DNA of 10,486 nt from an uncultured bacterium (GCA_937967775.1 CALCJH010000208.1:1-10486); one strand, 5' to 3'; shown: positions 1 through 7,265, counted from the first letter of the stretch. The notes: generated by a model not told the origin, from the letters alone. Made by a program: numbers and translations.

Positions 1-84
1 GACGGAAAGGCGCTCCGTCCGCTGGTGCTGGCGTTCTCAGGGGTATCCGCCCTCACCGTCATCGTCCGGTCGTTGCTGACTTAG
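1..84 (+). CDS. C-terminal end of a probable membrane protein (partial)
   Basis: Reading frame 1 is open from the left edge to a TAG at 82-84, giving 27 residues that begin DGKALRPLVL and end VRSLLT. There is no start codon because the gene begins outside the window. The stretch after the LRP is hydrophobic enough for a membrane helix, and most third codon positions are G or C, as in the neighbouring genes. A short charged segment, then LRPLV, then a last helix resembles the end of TauE/SafE-type (TSUP) permeases, but 27 residues are too few to assign a family. It converges on the NamZ-type gene with 32 bp between the stops, and I see no convincing terminator in that gap. Confidence 0.45.
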   Translation, partial: DGKALRPLVLAFSGVSALTVIVRSLLT

Positions 85-116
85 CCACTGCGCCCTGATG
101 CTTCTCCGGGTGGCGT

Positions 117-1325
117 TCAATACATCAAGTAACGTCCACGTTCGTCCAGCCAACGCTGCTCGTCCGGGATCAGCCGGGCGTCCAGGTCCGCCGGAGTGGA
201 CGCCGGATTGTCCACCCATTCCCGCAGGAACGTTCCTCCCGAAAGCAGGTCTATCGCCAGCCGCTCCGTCTCATACTCATACGGGAAGACCCGCCAGATC
301 TCGTAATCCGGATGCAGCGTCCGGATGGCCTTCAGAATGAGCGCCGCAATGCGATAGGGGCGGAACTCCTCGTGGCGGTAAAGATGTGTGTCCGTGTGGA
401 TCTGCAGCCCGGAGCAGAGCTTACCGGCGTGTTTGTGGAAAGTGGGTTCGAAGAAGCAGGGACGGATCAGGCATCCTGCCAGCCACTCGGGAGCCATCTC
501 GCGCATCAGGTGCAGGATTGCGGCCATGTCTATGTCCGGCGCCCCCACCACCTCCAGCGATGTGGTCGTCCCTCGTCCTTCTGAAAGAGTGGTGCCCTCG
601 AAGAGCACTGTTCCTGGAAAGCATCGCGCCATGTTCAGGCTGGAAGCGTTGGGGCTCGGGTTCACCCAGGGAAGCTCTGCCAGCGGCCAGCCAAAGCCCG
701 GAGCCGCAGCCGGATCGTAGCCGGTCAAGGGGATCACTCTGAGCTGGATATCCAGCCCTGCTTTGTCTGCGTACCAGCGGGCCACCTCCCCGAGTGTCAG
801 ACCGTGGCGCATCAGAAGCGGACCGATGCCCACCATGCTTTCCCATCCCGGTTCCAGGATGCTTCCCTCTGCAGGGCGGCCTGCCGGGTTGGGACGGTCC
901 AGGATCCAGACGGGTTTCCCCGCCTGCGCACAGGTCTCCATCATATAGCAGGTGGTCGTCACGAACGTATAGATCCGCGTGCCGATGTCCTGCAGGTCAA
1001 CCAGCAGTATGTCGAAGGAGTCCAGCATCTGCGGGGTGGGGCGCCGGTGCTCGCCGTACAGACTGAAGACGGGGATGCCCAGGCTCGGGTCCACGTAGTC
1101 GGGGGACTCGATCATATTGTCCTGCTTGTCCCCGCGCATCCCATGCTGCGGCCCGAACGCGCAGGTGAGCCTTAGCCCGCCGGAGGCAGCCAGAGCATCC
1201 AGAGTATGCGTTCCGTCCCTCGTCAGAGATGCCGGATGCCCCAGTACTCCAAGCCGTCTCCCCCGCAACTCAGCAAGGGCCGCGTCGTCTTCCAGCAGAT
1301 TGTCAATCCCGCATCTGATGGCCAC
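117..1325 (-). CDS. namZ: NamZ-type exo-beta-N-acetylmuramidase family protein (DUF1343)
   Basis: A 402-residue protein of the DUF1343/NamZ family, whose characterised Bacillus subtilis member removes N-acetylmuramic acid from the non-reducing end of peptidoglycan fragments (GH171). Family landmarks seen in order are a VLGHPASLTRDG segment (27-38), FGPQHGMRGDKQDN (57-70), YGEHRRPTPQML (90-101), LVDLQDIGTRIYT (108-120), LDRPNPAGR (142-150) and MRHGLTLGE (172-180). Length is normal for the family. The start is GTG, chosen because a strong GGAGG lies 8 nt upstream and the family homology begins soon after. No signal peptide is visible at the N-terminus (MAIRCGIDNLL), so the product may act in the cytoplasm on imported muropeptides; that is inference. 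Many homologues read PEHG where this has PQHG. The gene lies 149 bp downstream of the ParB-like gene, beyond a terminator, so it probably has its own promoter. Confidence 0.88.
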   Translation of the reverse strand: MAIRCGIDNLLEDDAALAELRGRRLGVLGHPASLTRDGTHTLDALAASGGLRLTCAFGPQHGMRGDKQDNMIESPDYVDPSLGIPVFSLYGEHRRPTPQMLDSFDILLVDLQDIGTRIYTFVTTTCYMMETCAQAGKPVWILDRPNPAGRPAEGSILEPGWESMVGIGPLLMRHGLTLGEVARWYADKAGLDIQLRVIPLTGYDPAAAPGFGWPLAELPWVNPSPNASSLNMARCFPGTVLFEGTTLSEGRGTTTSLEVVGAPDIDMAAILHLMREMAPEWLAGCLIRPCFFEPTFHKHAGKLCSGLQIHTDTHLYRHEEFRPYRIAALILKAIRTLHPDYEIWRVFPYEYETERLAIDLLSGGTFLREWVDNPASTPADLDARLIPDEQRWLDERGRYLMY

Positions 1326-1333
1326 TCTTGCAT

Positions 1334-1338
1334 CCTCC
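1334..1338 (-). promoter_or_regulatory. Ribosome binding site fixing the namZ GTG start
   Basis: The - strand reads GGAGG here, 8 nt before the GTG at 1325-1323. An ATG lies directly after the GGAGG but is out of frame, so the GTG is the supported start. Confidence 0.7.
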
Positions 1339-1427
1339 GCCTTTTTTGCGCTTCATCATGGCACAAAAATGGAGCGTCCTACGCTGCAAGGGTATCCAAA
1401 GAGAGAAGCCCCGCATCCTGACGGCGC

Positions 1428-1457
1428 AAAAAAGCCCGCCCCCGGACGAGGGCGGGC
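1428..1457 (-). terminator. Intrinsic terminator of the ParB-like gene
   Basis: On the - strand an 8-bp perfect GC stem (GCCCGCCC / GGGCGGGC, loop of 8 nt) is followed directly by six T residues. The stem begins 17 nt past the stop of the ParB-like gene. This is the textbook form of a Rho-independent terminator and separates that gene from namZ downstream. Confidence 0.88.
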
Positions 1458-1474
1458 CGGAGAGAGGAGGACGA

Positions 1475-2626
1475 TCACGCAGCTCTTCGCGCCTCAAACT
1501 TGGGAGAGTAATACTGGCATTTGTAGCTTCGCGAGGCTTCGCTTGGCACCTCGGCTTCCGGAATGGGGATGTGCGTCTCGTCTATGGAGCACATCTGATA
1601 CTGCCGGTCGTAGTGGCCGCAATCGTCGCAGCGCTTCATCACGCTCCAGCAGACGCTGCATCGCGGCGTATCTACCAGCTCGATGCGTCCGCAGAGAGCG
1701 CAGTTGATGTAGATTTCGTGGAACTCCGAGGACTCCGACAGCAGGGACCGGAGCTTCGAGATAAACGTCTTGAGCGTGTCGCTCAGGGCTGTTGCGCTGG
1801 CGAGCAGCGTGCTGCACTCGTCCCGCGACAGAAAGTCCACCATGCGCGGGTCAATCTGATCGTTCAGGGTGTCCATTGCCCGGCCGACTGCCGCCGCCTG
1901 CGACTGGGCGGTCTTGGGCTTGAAGGGACGCTTTTTCTGCGTGCCCCGCTCCCGCGCCGTGCTGCGGATGATCTCCTCCGCAACGCGCAGCGGCACCCTC
2001 AGAAGAGCTTCCTTTTTGTCCGGGAAGTTGATGATTCCGTGGACAAAGCGCTGAGTCTCTTCGATTGAGAGCCGTTCTTCCTTGATCTTCCGCGCCAGGC
2101 GCACCTGGCTGACAGGATCCTCGGAGAGTGCCTTCAACACCAGCGCGTGTCCTTCCCCGAACGGGTTGTCGCCGGGGCGGTCCACCATCTCGTCCAGAAC
2201 CGCCTGAGGCAGGTCCAGGATCTCCAGGTGGCGTTTGATGGTGGCTTCCGCCTTGCCCAGCATTTTCGCCACCTGTTCCAGCGAATGGACCTCCAGCAAA
2301 CCCTCGATGGCGCGAGCCCGCTCTACGGGGTTCAGATCCTCGCGCTGGAAGTTCTCCAGCAGCGCGTCCACCTTTGCATCTTCTTCACTGACCTCCCGAA
2401 TGATGGCGGGGATCTCGGTCAGACCGGCAAGGCGGCTGGCGCGGTAGCGCCGCTCGCCCATGATGATTTTATACTTGCCGTCCGGAAGCGGGCGGACGAC
2501 GATGGGCTCCAGCACTCCCCTCTCGCGGATGGACTGAGCAAGCTCCTCCAGGGTCTCCTGGTGGAACGTTTTCCGGGGCTGATCCTCGGCCGGGATGATG
2601 TCGTCCAGATTGAGATGTTGAAGCAT
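1475..2626 (-). CDS. ParB/Spo0J-family DNA-binding protein with C-terminal cysteine-rich (zinc-ribbon-like) domain
   Basis: A 383-residue ParB-family protein. The N-terminal ParB/Srx (CTPase) domain shows the family boxes: QPRKTF (16-21), GERRYRASRLAGL (57-69) and ENFQREDLNPVERA (91-104), so CTP binding is likely retained. A helix-turn-helix follows at about 115-137 (EQVAKMLGKAEATIKRHLEI). Its recognition helix differs from the usual chromosomal ParB KSRxxVxNxLRLL type, so the DNA site may not be classical parS. The C-terminus carries Cys309, 312, 323, 326, 333, 336, 346 and 370 (three CxxC pairs plus two single cysteines), enough for two zinc sites, in place of the usual leucine-zipper-like dimerisation domain. 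The ATG at 2626 is chosen because homology begins at once (MLQHLNLDDIIPAEDQPR) and GGAG lies 11 nt upstream. The frame stays open to 2887, but that extension is unlike ParB and overlaps the divergent gene. No parA is adjacent. Role in segregation or in transcription is not determined. Confidence 0.85.
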   Translation of the reverse strand: MLQHLNLDDIIPAEDQPRKTFHQETLEELAQSIRERGVLEPIVVRPLPDGKYKIIMGERRYRASRLAGLTEIPAIIREVSEEDAKVDALLENFQREDLNPVERARAIEGLLEVHSLEQVAKMLGKAEATIKRHLEILDLPQAVLDEMVDRPGDNPFGEGHALVLKALSEDPVSQVRLARKIKEERLSIEETQRFVHGIINFPDKKEALLRVPLRVAEEIIRSTARERGTQKKRPFKPKTAQSQAAAVGRAMDTLNDQIDPRMVDFLSRDECSTLLASATALSDTLKTFISKLRSLLSESSEFHEIYINCALCGRIELVDTPRCSVCWSVMKRCDDCGHYDRQYQMCSIDETHIPIPEAEVPSEASRSYKCQYYSPKFEARRAA

Positions 2627-2767
2627 AAGGGGCAAGTCTCCGACGCCACACGCGCTGTTGCGAGGGCGCAAGCAGCAGAAACGTTCTTCTCCATACTGTT
2701 TCTTCCATACGGGAGGGCGGGGATGTGATGTGGAATGATCCAGGGTTCGCCGTTCAGGGGGTGAAGT

Positions 2768-2797
2768 TGGACAGCCATCCGCCCGAAGACCTATAAT
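2768..2797 (+). promoter_or_regulatory. Sigma70-type promoter for the LOG gene
   Basis: TGGACA at 2768-2773 (5 of 6 matches to TTGACA) and a perfect TATAAT at 2792-2797 are separated by 18 bp. Transcription would begin near 2804, leaving a leader of about 40-50 nt before the LOG start. It lies in the 215-bp region between divergent genes. I see no equally good promoter for the ParB-like gene on the other strand. Confidence 0.65.
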
Positions 2798-2841
2798 GCC
2801 GCCACAGGGTCGAGATGCGGCTCCCGCCTCCCTGAGAGAGG

Positions 2842-3708
2842 ATGCGTTCATATATGCCAGAGAATCACCGCAAGCCGAAGAAGGCATACCTGGACCCGGA
2901 CTTTCTGCAGAGCCCGGACGCGCGCGTCCTGCGGATTCTGGCCGAGTATCTCGGTCCCCTGAGGAAGTTCCGGGACGAGAAGGTCAAGGATACCATCGTC
3001 TTCTATGGTTCTGCCCGCACGCCGGATCCGGAGCAGGCCCGGAAGGCCCTGGAGCGGGCGCGCCGGCGGCTGCGTCAGCATCCCGGGGATGAGAAGCTGC
3101 ACCAGGAGCTGGAGCGCGCGGAGATCGGCGTGCAGATGTCCCGCTACTACGATGAAGCCCGTATTCTGGCACGGATGCTGACGGAGTGGGCGCTTGCCCG
3201 GCCCGGGCCGTGGAACCGCTACCTGATTTGCTCCGGAGGCGGTCCGGGCATCATGGAGGCCGCCAACCGGGGAGCGGCAGAGGCGGGTGGAAAGACGGTG
3301 GGGTTGACCATCAGCCTACCTTTCGAGGAGCAGGGCAACTCCTACATCACCGAAAACCTGGCCATGGAGTTCCATTACTTCTTTATGCGGAAGTACTGGT
3401 TCGTCTATATGGCCCGAGCTCTCGTCATCTTTCCCGGTGGGTTCGGGACGCTGGACGAGATGATGGACCTGCTCACCCTGCTGCAGACCCGCAAGATCCG
3501 GCGCCGCCTGCCGGTGGTGATGTACGGTAGCGAATTCTGGAATGAGGTGCTGAATCTCCAGGCGCTGGTGAAGTGGGGTACCATCAGTCCGCAGGATATG
3601 GATTTGGTGCACTTCTGCGACGATCCGCAATCGGCGTTCGATCACCTGGTGGCGGCGCTTGAGGGGAGGGACAGAAAGCCCGTGCCGAGCCGGCCTGCGG
3701 TGGGCTAA
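2842..3708 (+). CDS. LOG-family (TIGR00730-type) nucleotide 5'-monophosphate phosphoribohydrolase, long form
   Basis: A 288-residue Rossmann-fold protein of the LOG (formerly 'lysine decarboxylase') family. Known members hydrolyse the N-glycosidic bond of nucleoside or cytokinin 5'-monophosphates, releasing the base and ribose 5-phosphate. Diagnostic motifs are present: [14 protein letters not shown] (132-145) and PGGFGTLDE (198-206), with the conserved Arg in FFMRKYWF (180-187). Compared with the short plant-type LOGs of about 190-220 residues, this one has an N-terminal extension and a charged helical insert at about 62-115, as in many bacterial long-form members. The physiological substrate is not evident. 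Start choice is uncertain: ATG 2842 has GAGAGAGG directly against it (too close), while ATG 2854 has the same sequence 12 nt upstream; either gives an intact protein. The gene is transcribed alone, and its stop is 4 bp from the stop of the convergent glycosyltransferase gene. Confidence 0.87.
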   Translation: MRSYMPENHRKPKKAYLDPDFLQSPDARVLRILAEYLGPLRKFRDEKVKDTIVFYGSARTPDPEQARKALERARRRLRQHPGDEKLHQELERAEIGVQMSRYYDEARILARMLTEWALARPGPWNRYLICSGGGPGIMEAANRGAAEAGGKTVGLTISLPFEEQGNSYITENLAMEFHYFFMRKYWFVYMARALVIFPGGFGTLDEMMDLLTLLQTRKIRRRLPVVMYGSEFWNEVLNLQALVKWGTISPQDMDLVHFCDDPQSAFDHLVAALEGRDRKPVPSRPAVG

Positions 3709-3712
3709 GCGG

Positions 3713-4894
3713 CTATTTTAACCGGTTCTCAAACTCGGAAATGATGCGGTCCACCCGTGCTTCGAAAGCTTCACGCGAGAACTCTTTAGCGCGCGCAATG
3801 GCGTTCTGACTGAGTGACGTCCGCAGCTGCGTGTCGCGGATCAGTTCCAGCGTCCGGCTTTTCAACTCGTCCGGAGTCTGCCAGAGGAATCCATCGGTCC
3901 CGCTGCGCACGATATCACGCACTCCCCCGCCGCCGATCACCACCGGCACGGCCCCGGAAGCCATGGCCTCCACAATAGTCATCCCGAACTGCTCGAACAG
4001 CTCGGGCCGGGCGGTTTCATCCTCTCCTGCTCCCGTGGCGTGCCAGTAGATGGCCGCGCGGCCGTAGAGCGGCAGAATCTCTTGAAAGCTGAGGTCTGTT
4101 ACCACCTCGACCGGATATCCTTCGGCCAGCGCACGCACCTCCTCCAGATATTGCTGATGATCCGGGCGGGGATGGGTGCCTCCGGCCACCAGCAGTTTCC
4201 AACCATGCAGCCCGGTGTCGCACAGTTCTCGGAACGCCCGGACCATAACGGCATGCTTCTTTGTCGGGCCAGTGGCGTAGAAGCGGCCTGCAGTGAGGAT
4301 GAGTTGCTCTTTCGAAAGCGCACGGCACAGCGCGATCTCCGCCGGAGGATGCAGTATTTCGCAGGCGGTGGCCCATCGTCTGCGCACCCACTCCTGCACG
4401 AAGGAGCTGGGGCAGACCCGGACGTCCCAGCTCTCCAGCCGGGCCAGCTTGTCTTTGTCAGCCCATCGTTCGGGAGAACCATCGGCTGTCAGACGGATGC
4501 TCTCGGCGGGATCGTAGGGAAACTGCACGAACAGCAGCCCGGCCCGCGCCGGACACAGTGGCGGAACGGAACCCGTGATGTGCACCAGCAGGTCGGCTCC
4601 CTTGGCAAATGAAAAGGCGGTCCGCCCGCTGAGGAAGCGCGCAGCCCGCGGGGACAGGCGGGACAGCTTCTTCAGTGCGGAAGGCCATTCTTGAGAAGTT
4701 CCCCGGAACCGGCACCCGGCGAGATTGACATTCAAGACCCTTTCCAGACGGGGAATGTCCAACGCTGCGCCGCCCGCCAGCTCCACTCTCCAGCCGGCAT
4801 CCACCAGTCTCCCGGCGATGACAGCGGTCACCTTTTCACCGCCACCTGCATAGTCCCAGTCCGGGTTGTGCACGATCGCCTGGAGAGGCTTCAT
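3713..4894 (-). CDS. GT4-type (GT-B fold) glycosyltransferase
   Basis: A 393-residue retaining glycosyltransferase of the GT4 kind, likely cytoplasmic, adding a sugar from a nucleotide donor to the growing polysaccharide of this locus. Seen: a glycine-rich acceptor-side loop near the N-terminus (HNPDWDYAGGGEK, 9-21); the start of the second Rossmann domain at LILTAGRF (198-205) with Lys212-Lys213; and the donor-binding E-x7-E motif as E301-QFGMTIV-E309, followed by MASGAVPVVIGGGG (311-324). The opening GGGEKV plus a VQFPYDP segment (123-129) recalls ALG11-like mannosyltransferases, but the sugar cannot be read from sequence. The ATG at 4894 is preferred over the longer frame (to 4927) because it forms a 4-bp ATGA overlap with the preceding gene's stop and starts at the family N-terminus. 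It is the last gene of the polysaccharide operon; no terminator is seen after it. Confidence 0.85.
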   Translation of the reverse strand: MKPLQAIVHNPDWDYAGGGEKVTAVIAGRLVDAGWRVELAGGAALDIPRLERVLNVNLAGCRFRGTSQEWPSALKKLSRLSPRAARFLSGRTAFSFAKGADLLVHITGSVPPLCPARAGLLFVQFPYDPAESIRLTADGSPERWADKDKLARLESWDVRVCPSSFVQEWVRRRWATACEILHPPAEIALCRALSKEQLILTAGRFYATGPTKKHAVMVRAFRELCDTGLHGWKLLVAGGTHPRPDHQQYLEEVRALAEGYPVEVVTDLSFQEILPLYGRAAIYWHATGAGEDETARPELFEQFGMTIVEAMASGAVPVVIGGGGVRDIVRSGTDGFLWQTPDELKSRTLELIRDTQLRTSLSQNAIARAKEFSREAFEARVDRIISEFENRLK

Positions 4895-6393
4895 CGGCTC
4901 ACCAGAGCAAGAGCACGCTCTGCCCACTCGCGGTCAAAGGGACACTCGCCGCCGTCGCGGTAATACTGCCGGGCAGCCTCTCTTGCCACCATGGACCATT
5001 CTGAAAGGGATGCCGGCGAAGACAGGATCGCATCCAGCTTCTGCGGAAGCTCCTCCGGATGAGTAAACAGCCGGTCCCGGAAGCACTCCAGGTCTCCAGT
5101 GTAATACCACCCTTCGCGCCACACGAACAGAGCAGGCAGGCCGCACGCGGCTGCCGTCACCACCGCCCCACTGAACATCCCTGCAACAGCCGAGCTGGCC
5201 GTCAGATTCTCCTCCAGGCTGGAGCCGGGGCGCGAGAACTCCACCCTGCTCGGGTATCGTTCCGGCAGATCCGCCCAGCCTTCCCTTGCCTTGTTGTCGG
5301 GGTGAGGGCGGATGATCACTCTGTCCAGGTTGGTGCAGCTTTGCAGCGCGCGTTCAATAGCGCCGGCGAACTCGCCATTCTGCTCTTGCATCCCCAGAAG
5401 CTGCGAGCCGCGCCGGGTGTTCTGGTCTATAACCAGCAGGGTGCGGGGCTGGTGCTGCGGCTGCAGGGGGGGCAGAGCATCATAAAGCGAACCCGAGGGC
5501 AGAAAGTCCGCGCATATTGCCTCTCGACCTGTGCGCTCTGCAATCTCCGCATCCAGCCTGGCCGCAAAGGCCGCCGAGGCCGGACCGAAGCAGATGTAGC
5601 GGTCGGTCAGAATGGGGAACCACGTCGGCGAGCAGATGACGCCGTGCTGCGTTGTCGCAACGGTCGTCGGTCGGTCCATCTCGCTTTCGGCGATGCTCGC
5701 TCCGAGCGGCGTGAAATGGCACCGTACGATCGCAACGTCGAAATCTATCTTTTCCCTGAACCGCTGCCAGGCCAGCCGTACAGACGCGATTCCCGCCATC
5801 GCATCGTAGGCTCCCTCGGAGATCTTCAGATCTTCCGGTAGAAGGGAACCCATCGTTTGCCAGTCCTTGTGGGCGGCAAGGCGGCCCTCCGCGCAGGTCA
5901 CGGATGCGGCCAGACTGCCGGCTGCCGGAGGCAGATCCATCACCGTGACGCGGCTTTCAAGCCCAGCAGACCGCACCGCCTCGTGAATGCGCCGGTGCTC
6001 CTCGTGATTGCCGCATACAAGATACAATACAGAGTGTCCTGCTTCCGCTGCGGAGCAAGCGATGCGGGCCATCAGTCGGTATTCCGTCTCTCGGTCGCGG
6101 CACTCTCCCACGACCAGCACATCGCAGCGGAGCTTCCTGACGCTGACTCTGCCTGCAAGCTGCGGCTGCCATCCCAGCAGACGCGCCGAGAGGCCGGCCC
6201 GTCGGGGTGGGGGAAGCGCACGACTGGCAGCCTTTCCAGGATGGATGTGAGTCTCCAGAAGAGCAAAGTAGGGATACAGCCGCCGGCCTTCGGGTGAGGC
6301 CCAAAGCGCCATCTGCGCACGCGCGGCCAGCGCCGCTCTGGCTCCGGGCGGGTAGGCAAAAGAGCCAGGCATTTCGCTCCCGGCGAAGGTCAC
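4891..6393 (-). CDS. Putative GT-B fold surface-polysaccharide / nonulosonate transferase
   Basis: A 500-residue protein without a clear close relative that I recognise. The first 85 or so residues are rich in Ala, Arg and Pro and look accessory. A first Rossmann-like half starts at CDVLVVGECRDRETE (90-104). The middle holds ATTQHGV (246-252), a TQHG signature common in capsule-synthesis and CDP-glycerol-type transferases. The second half starts near LLVIDQN (319-325), then IIRPHPDN (360-367) and MFSGAVVTAAACGLPALF (406-423). The HP and downstream Ser segment recall the HP and S motifs of bacterial sialyltransferases and polysialyltransferases. With nonulosonate synthase and CMP-synthetase genes directly upstream, transfer of the CMP-sugar is a reasonable inference but not shown. 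No signal peptide or membrane helix. The GTG start forms a GTGA overlap with the synthase stop and has AGGAG 9 nt upstream. Confidence 0.6.
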   Translation of the reverse strand: MTFAGSEMPGSFAYPPGARAALAARAQMALWASPEGRRLYPYFALLETHIHPGKAASRALPPPRRAGLSARLLGWQPQLAGRVSVRKLRCDVLVVGECRDRETEYRLMARIACSAAEAGHSVLYLVCGNHEEHRRIHEAVRSAGLESRVTVMDLPPAAGSLAASVTCAEGRLAAHKDWQTMGSLLPEDLKISEGAYDAMAGIASVRLAWQRFREKIDFDVAIVRCHFTPLGASIAESEMDRPTTVATTQHGVICSPTWFPILTDRYICFGPASAAFAARLDAEIAERTGREAICADFLPSGSLYDALPPLQPQHQPRTLLVIDQNTRRGSQLLGMQEQNGEFAGAIERALQSCTNLDRVIIRPHPDNKAREGWADLPERYPSRVEFSRPGSSLEENLTASSAVAGMFSGAVVTAAACGLPALFVWREGWYYTGDLECFRDRLFTHPEELPQKLDAILSSPASLSEWSMVAREAARQYYRDGGECPFDREWAERALALVSR

Positions 6394-7265
6394 CGCCCCG
6401 CTCTCCTGAGCTTCTGGCGGATCGGCAGCTCACTCTCGTAGACCCGCTTCACGCCATCCCCCAGAGCAGATTCGATCACCCGGATGTCCCGCACAAGCCG
6501 CATAAGGCCGCCAGTCTCCACAGATGCGGCCTGATCCGTGCCCCACATCGCCCGGTCCAGCGTGATGTGCCTTTCCACAAAACAGGCTCCCAGAGTCACC
6601 GCTGCAAGAGTCGTCTGCAGGCCCACCTCGTGGCCGGAGTATCCCACAGGCACGTCGAACTCCGCCGCAAGTGTCTGAATCATCCGCAGGTTGAGCTCCT
6701 CAGGACGGCAGGGGTAGGTGCTGGTGGCGTGTGCCAGGAGCGTCCGTTCCCGCGGGAGCCAGCTTACGCACTCGCGGATCTCCTCCATTGTGGACATTCC
6801 TGTGGAGACGATGAGCGGCTTTCCCTTGGCTGCGGTATATCGCACCAGCGGGCGGTCGGTTAGAGATGCCGAGGCGATTTTGTAGCAGGGCGGGTCGAAC
6901 TGTTCGATAAAATCCACCGAGGGCTCGTCCCAGCAAGAGGCAAACCACATGATCCCCTTCTGCCGGCAGTATTCATCTATCTCGCGGTATTCTTGCTCAC
7001 CCAGCTCGACCCGGTGTCGGTATTCCAGATAGGTGATTAGCCCCCAGGGCGTCTCACGAAGAATCTCGCGCTGCTCCGGGGGAACGCACAACTCCGGAGT
7101 GCGTTTCTGAAACTTTACAGCGTCGCATCCTGCCAGCGCCGCGGCATCGATCAACTTTCTGGCAAGCTCCACGTCGCCGTAGTGGTTGATGCCGATCTCC
7201 GCAATGATGAACACAGGGTGCCCTGGGCCGACCGGGCGCCCGCCTATGCTAACACAGCATGCCAA
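6390..7265 (-). CDS. NeuB-family nonulosonate (sialic-acid-like) synthase lacking the SAF domain
   Basis: A 291-residue TIM-barrel enzyme of the NeuB family, which condenses phosphoenolpyruvate with a mannosamine-type sugar (or its 6-phosphate) to make a nine-carbon 2-keto acid. Conserved elements seen: IIAEIGINHYGD (20-31), AVKFQKRTPE (49-58), IVSTGMSTMEEI (152-163), HATSTYP (179-185), the metal-ligand histidines His212 in GYSGHEVG (208-215) and His233 in VERHITLDR (230-238), and ESELPIRQKLRR (277-288). Standard NeuB, LegI and PseI proteins are about 330-350 residues with a C-terminal antifreeze-like SAF domain; this one ends just before it, and no SAF remnant is found in the next gene. The TTG start is chosen because family homology begins at once and AGAGGGAGAGG lies just upstream. 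It overlaps the preceding gene by 17 bp. Whether it makes sialic acid, KDN, legionaminate or pseudaminate cannot be told. Confidence 0.87.
   Translation of the reverse strand: MACCVSIGGRPVGPGHPVFIIAEIGINHYGDVELARKLIDAAALAGCDAVKFQKRTPELCVPPEQREILRETPWGLITYLEYRHRVELGEQEYREIDEYCRQKGIMWFASCWDEPSVDFIEQFDPPCYKIASASLTDRPLVRYTAAKGKPLIVSTGMSTMEEIRECVSWLPRERTLLAHATSTYPCRPEELNLRMIQTLAAEFDVPVGYSGHEVGLQTTLAAVTLGACFVERHITLDRAMWGTDQAASVETGGLMRLVRDIRVIESALGDGVKRVYESELPIRQKLRRAGR
6403..6407 (-). promoter_or_regulatory. Ribosome binding site supporting the GTG start of the putative transferase
   Basis: AGGAG on the - strand lies 9 nt before GTG 6393-6391, inside the end of the NeuB-family gene. It favours the GTG over the internal ATG at 6372. 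Confidence 0.6.

Noticed and set aside
84..114. Hairpin between the left-edge gene and namZ as a terminator
   Set aside because: Only GCCAC/GTGGC pairs, with a loop over 20 nt and no T-tract on either strand.
421..846. Other long open frames opposite or within the main genes, such as 421-846 (-) and 7182-8222 (+)
   Set aside because: These are Arg/Pro/Ala/Ser-rich translations typical of alternative frames in GC-rich DNA, and they overlap genes with clear family motifs.
2674..2692. parS-like palindrome around AAACGTT upstream of the ParB-like gene
   Set aside because: Only the central 6 bp (AACGTT) are symmetric, and it does not match the parS consensus.
2627..2887. N-terminal extension of the ParB-like frame, open to 2887
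   Set aside because: The extra 87 residues look unlike any ParB, overlap the divergent LOG start and its promoter, and ParB homology begins exactly at the ATG at 2626.
4895..4927. Longer GT4 protein starting at 4927
   Set aside because: The added MGRACSCSGEP has no family resemblance, while ATG 4894 makes a classic ATGA overlap with the preceding stop.
6200..6393. SAF domain displaced by frameshift after the NeuB-family stop
   Set aside because: The frames downstream of the stop were read for SAF-like sequence; only the intact N-terminus of the next gene is present.
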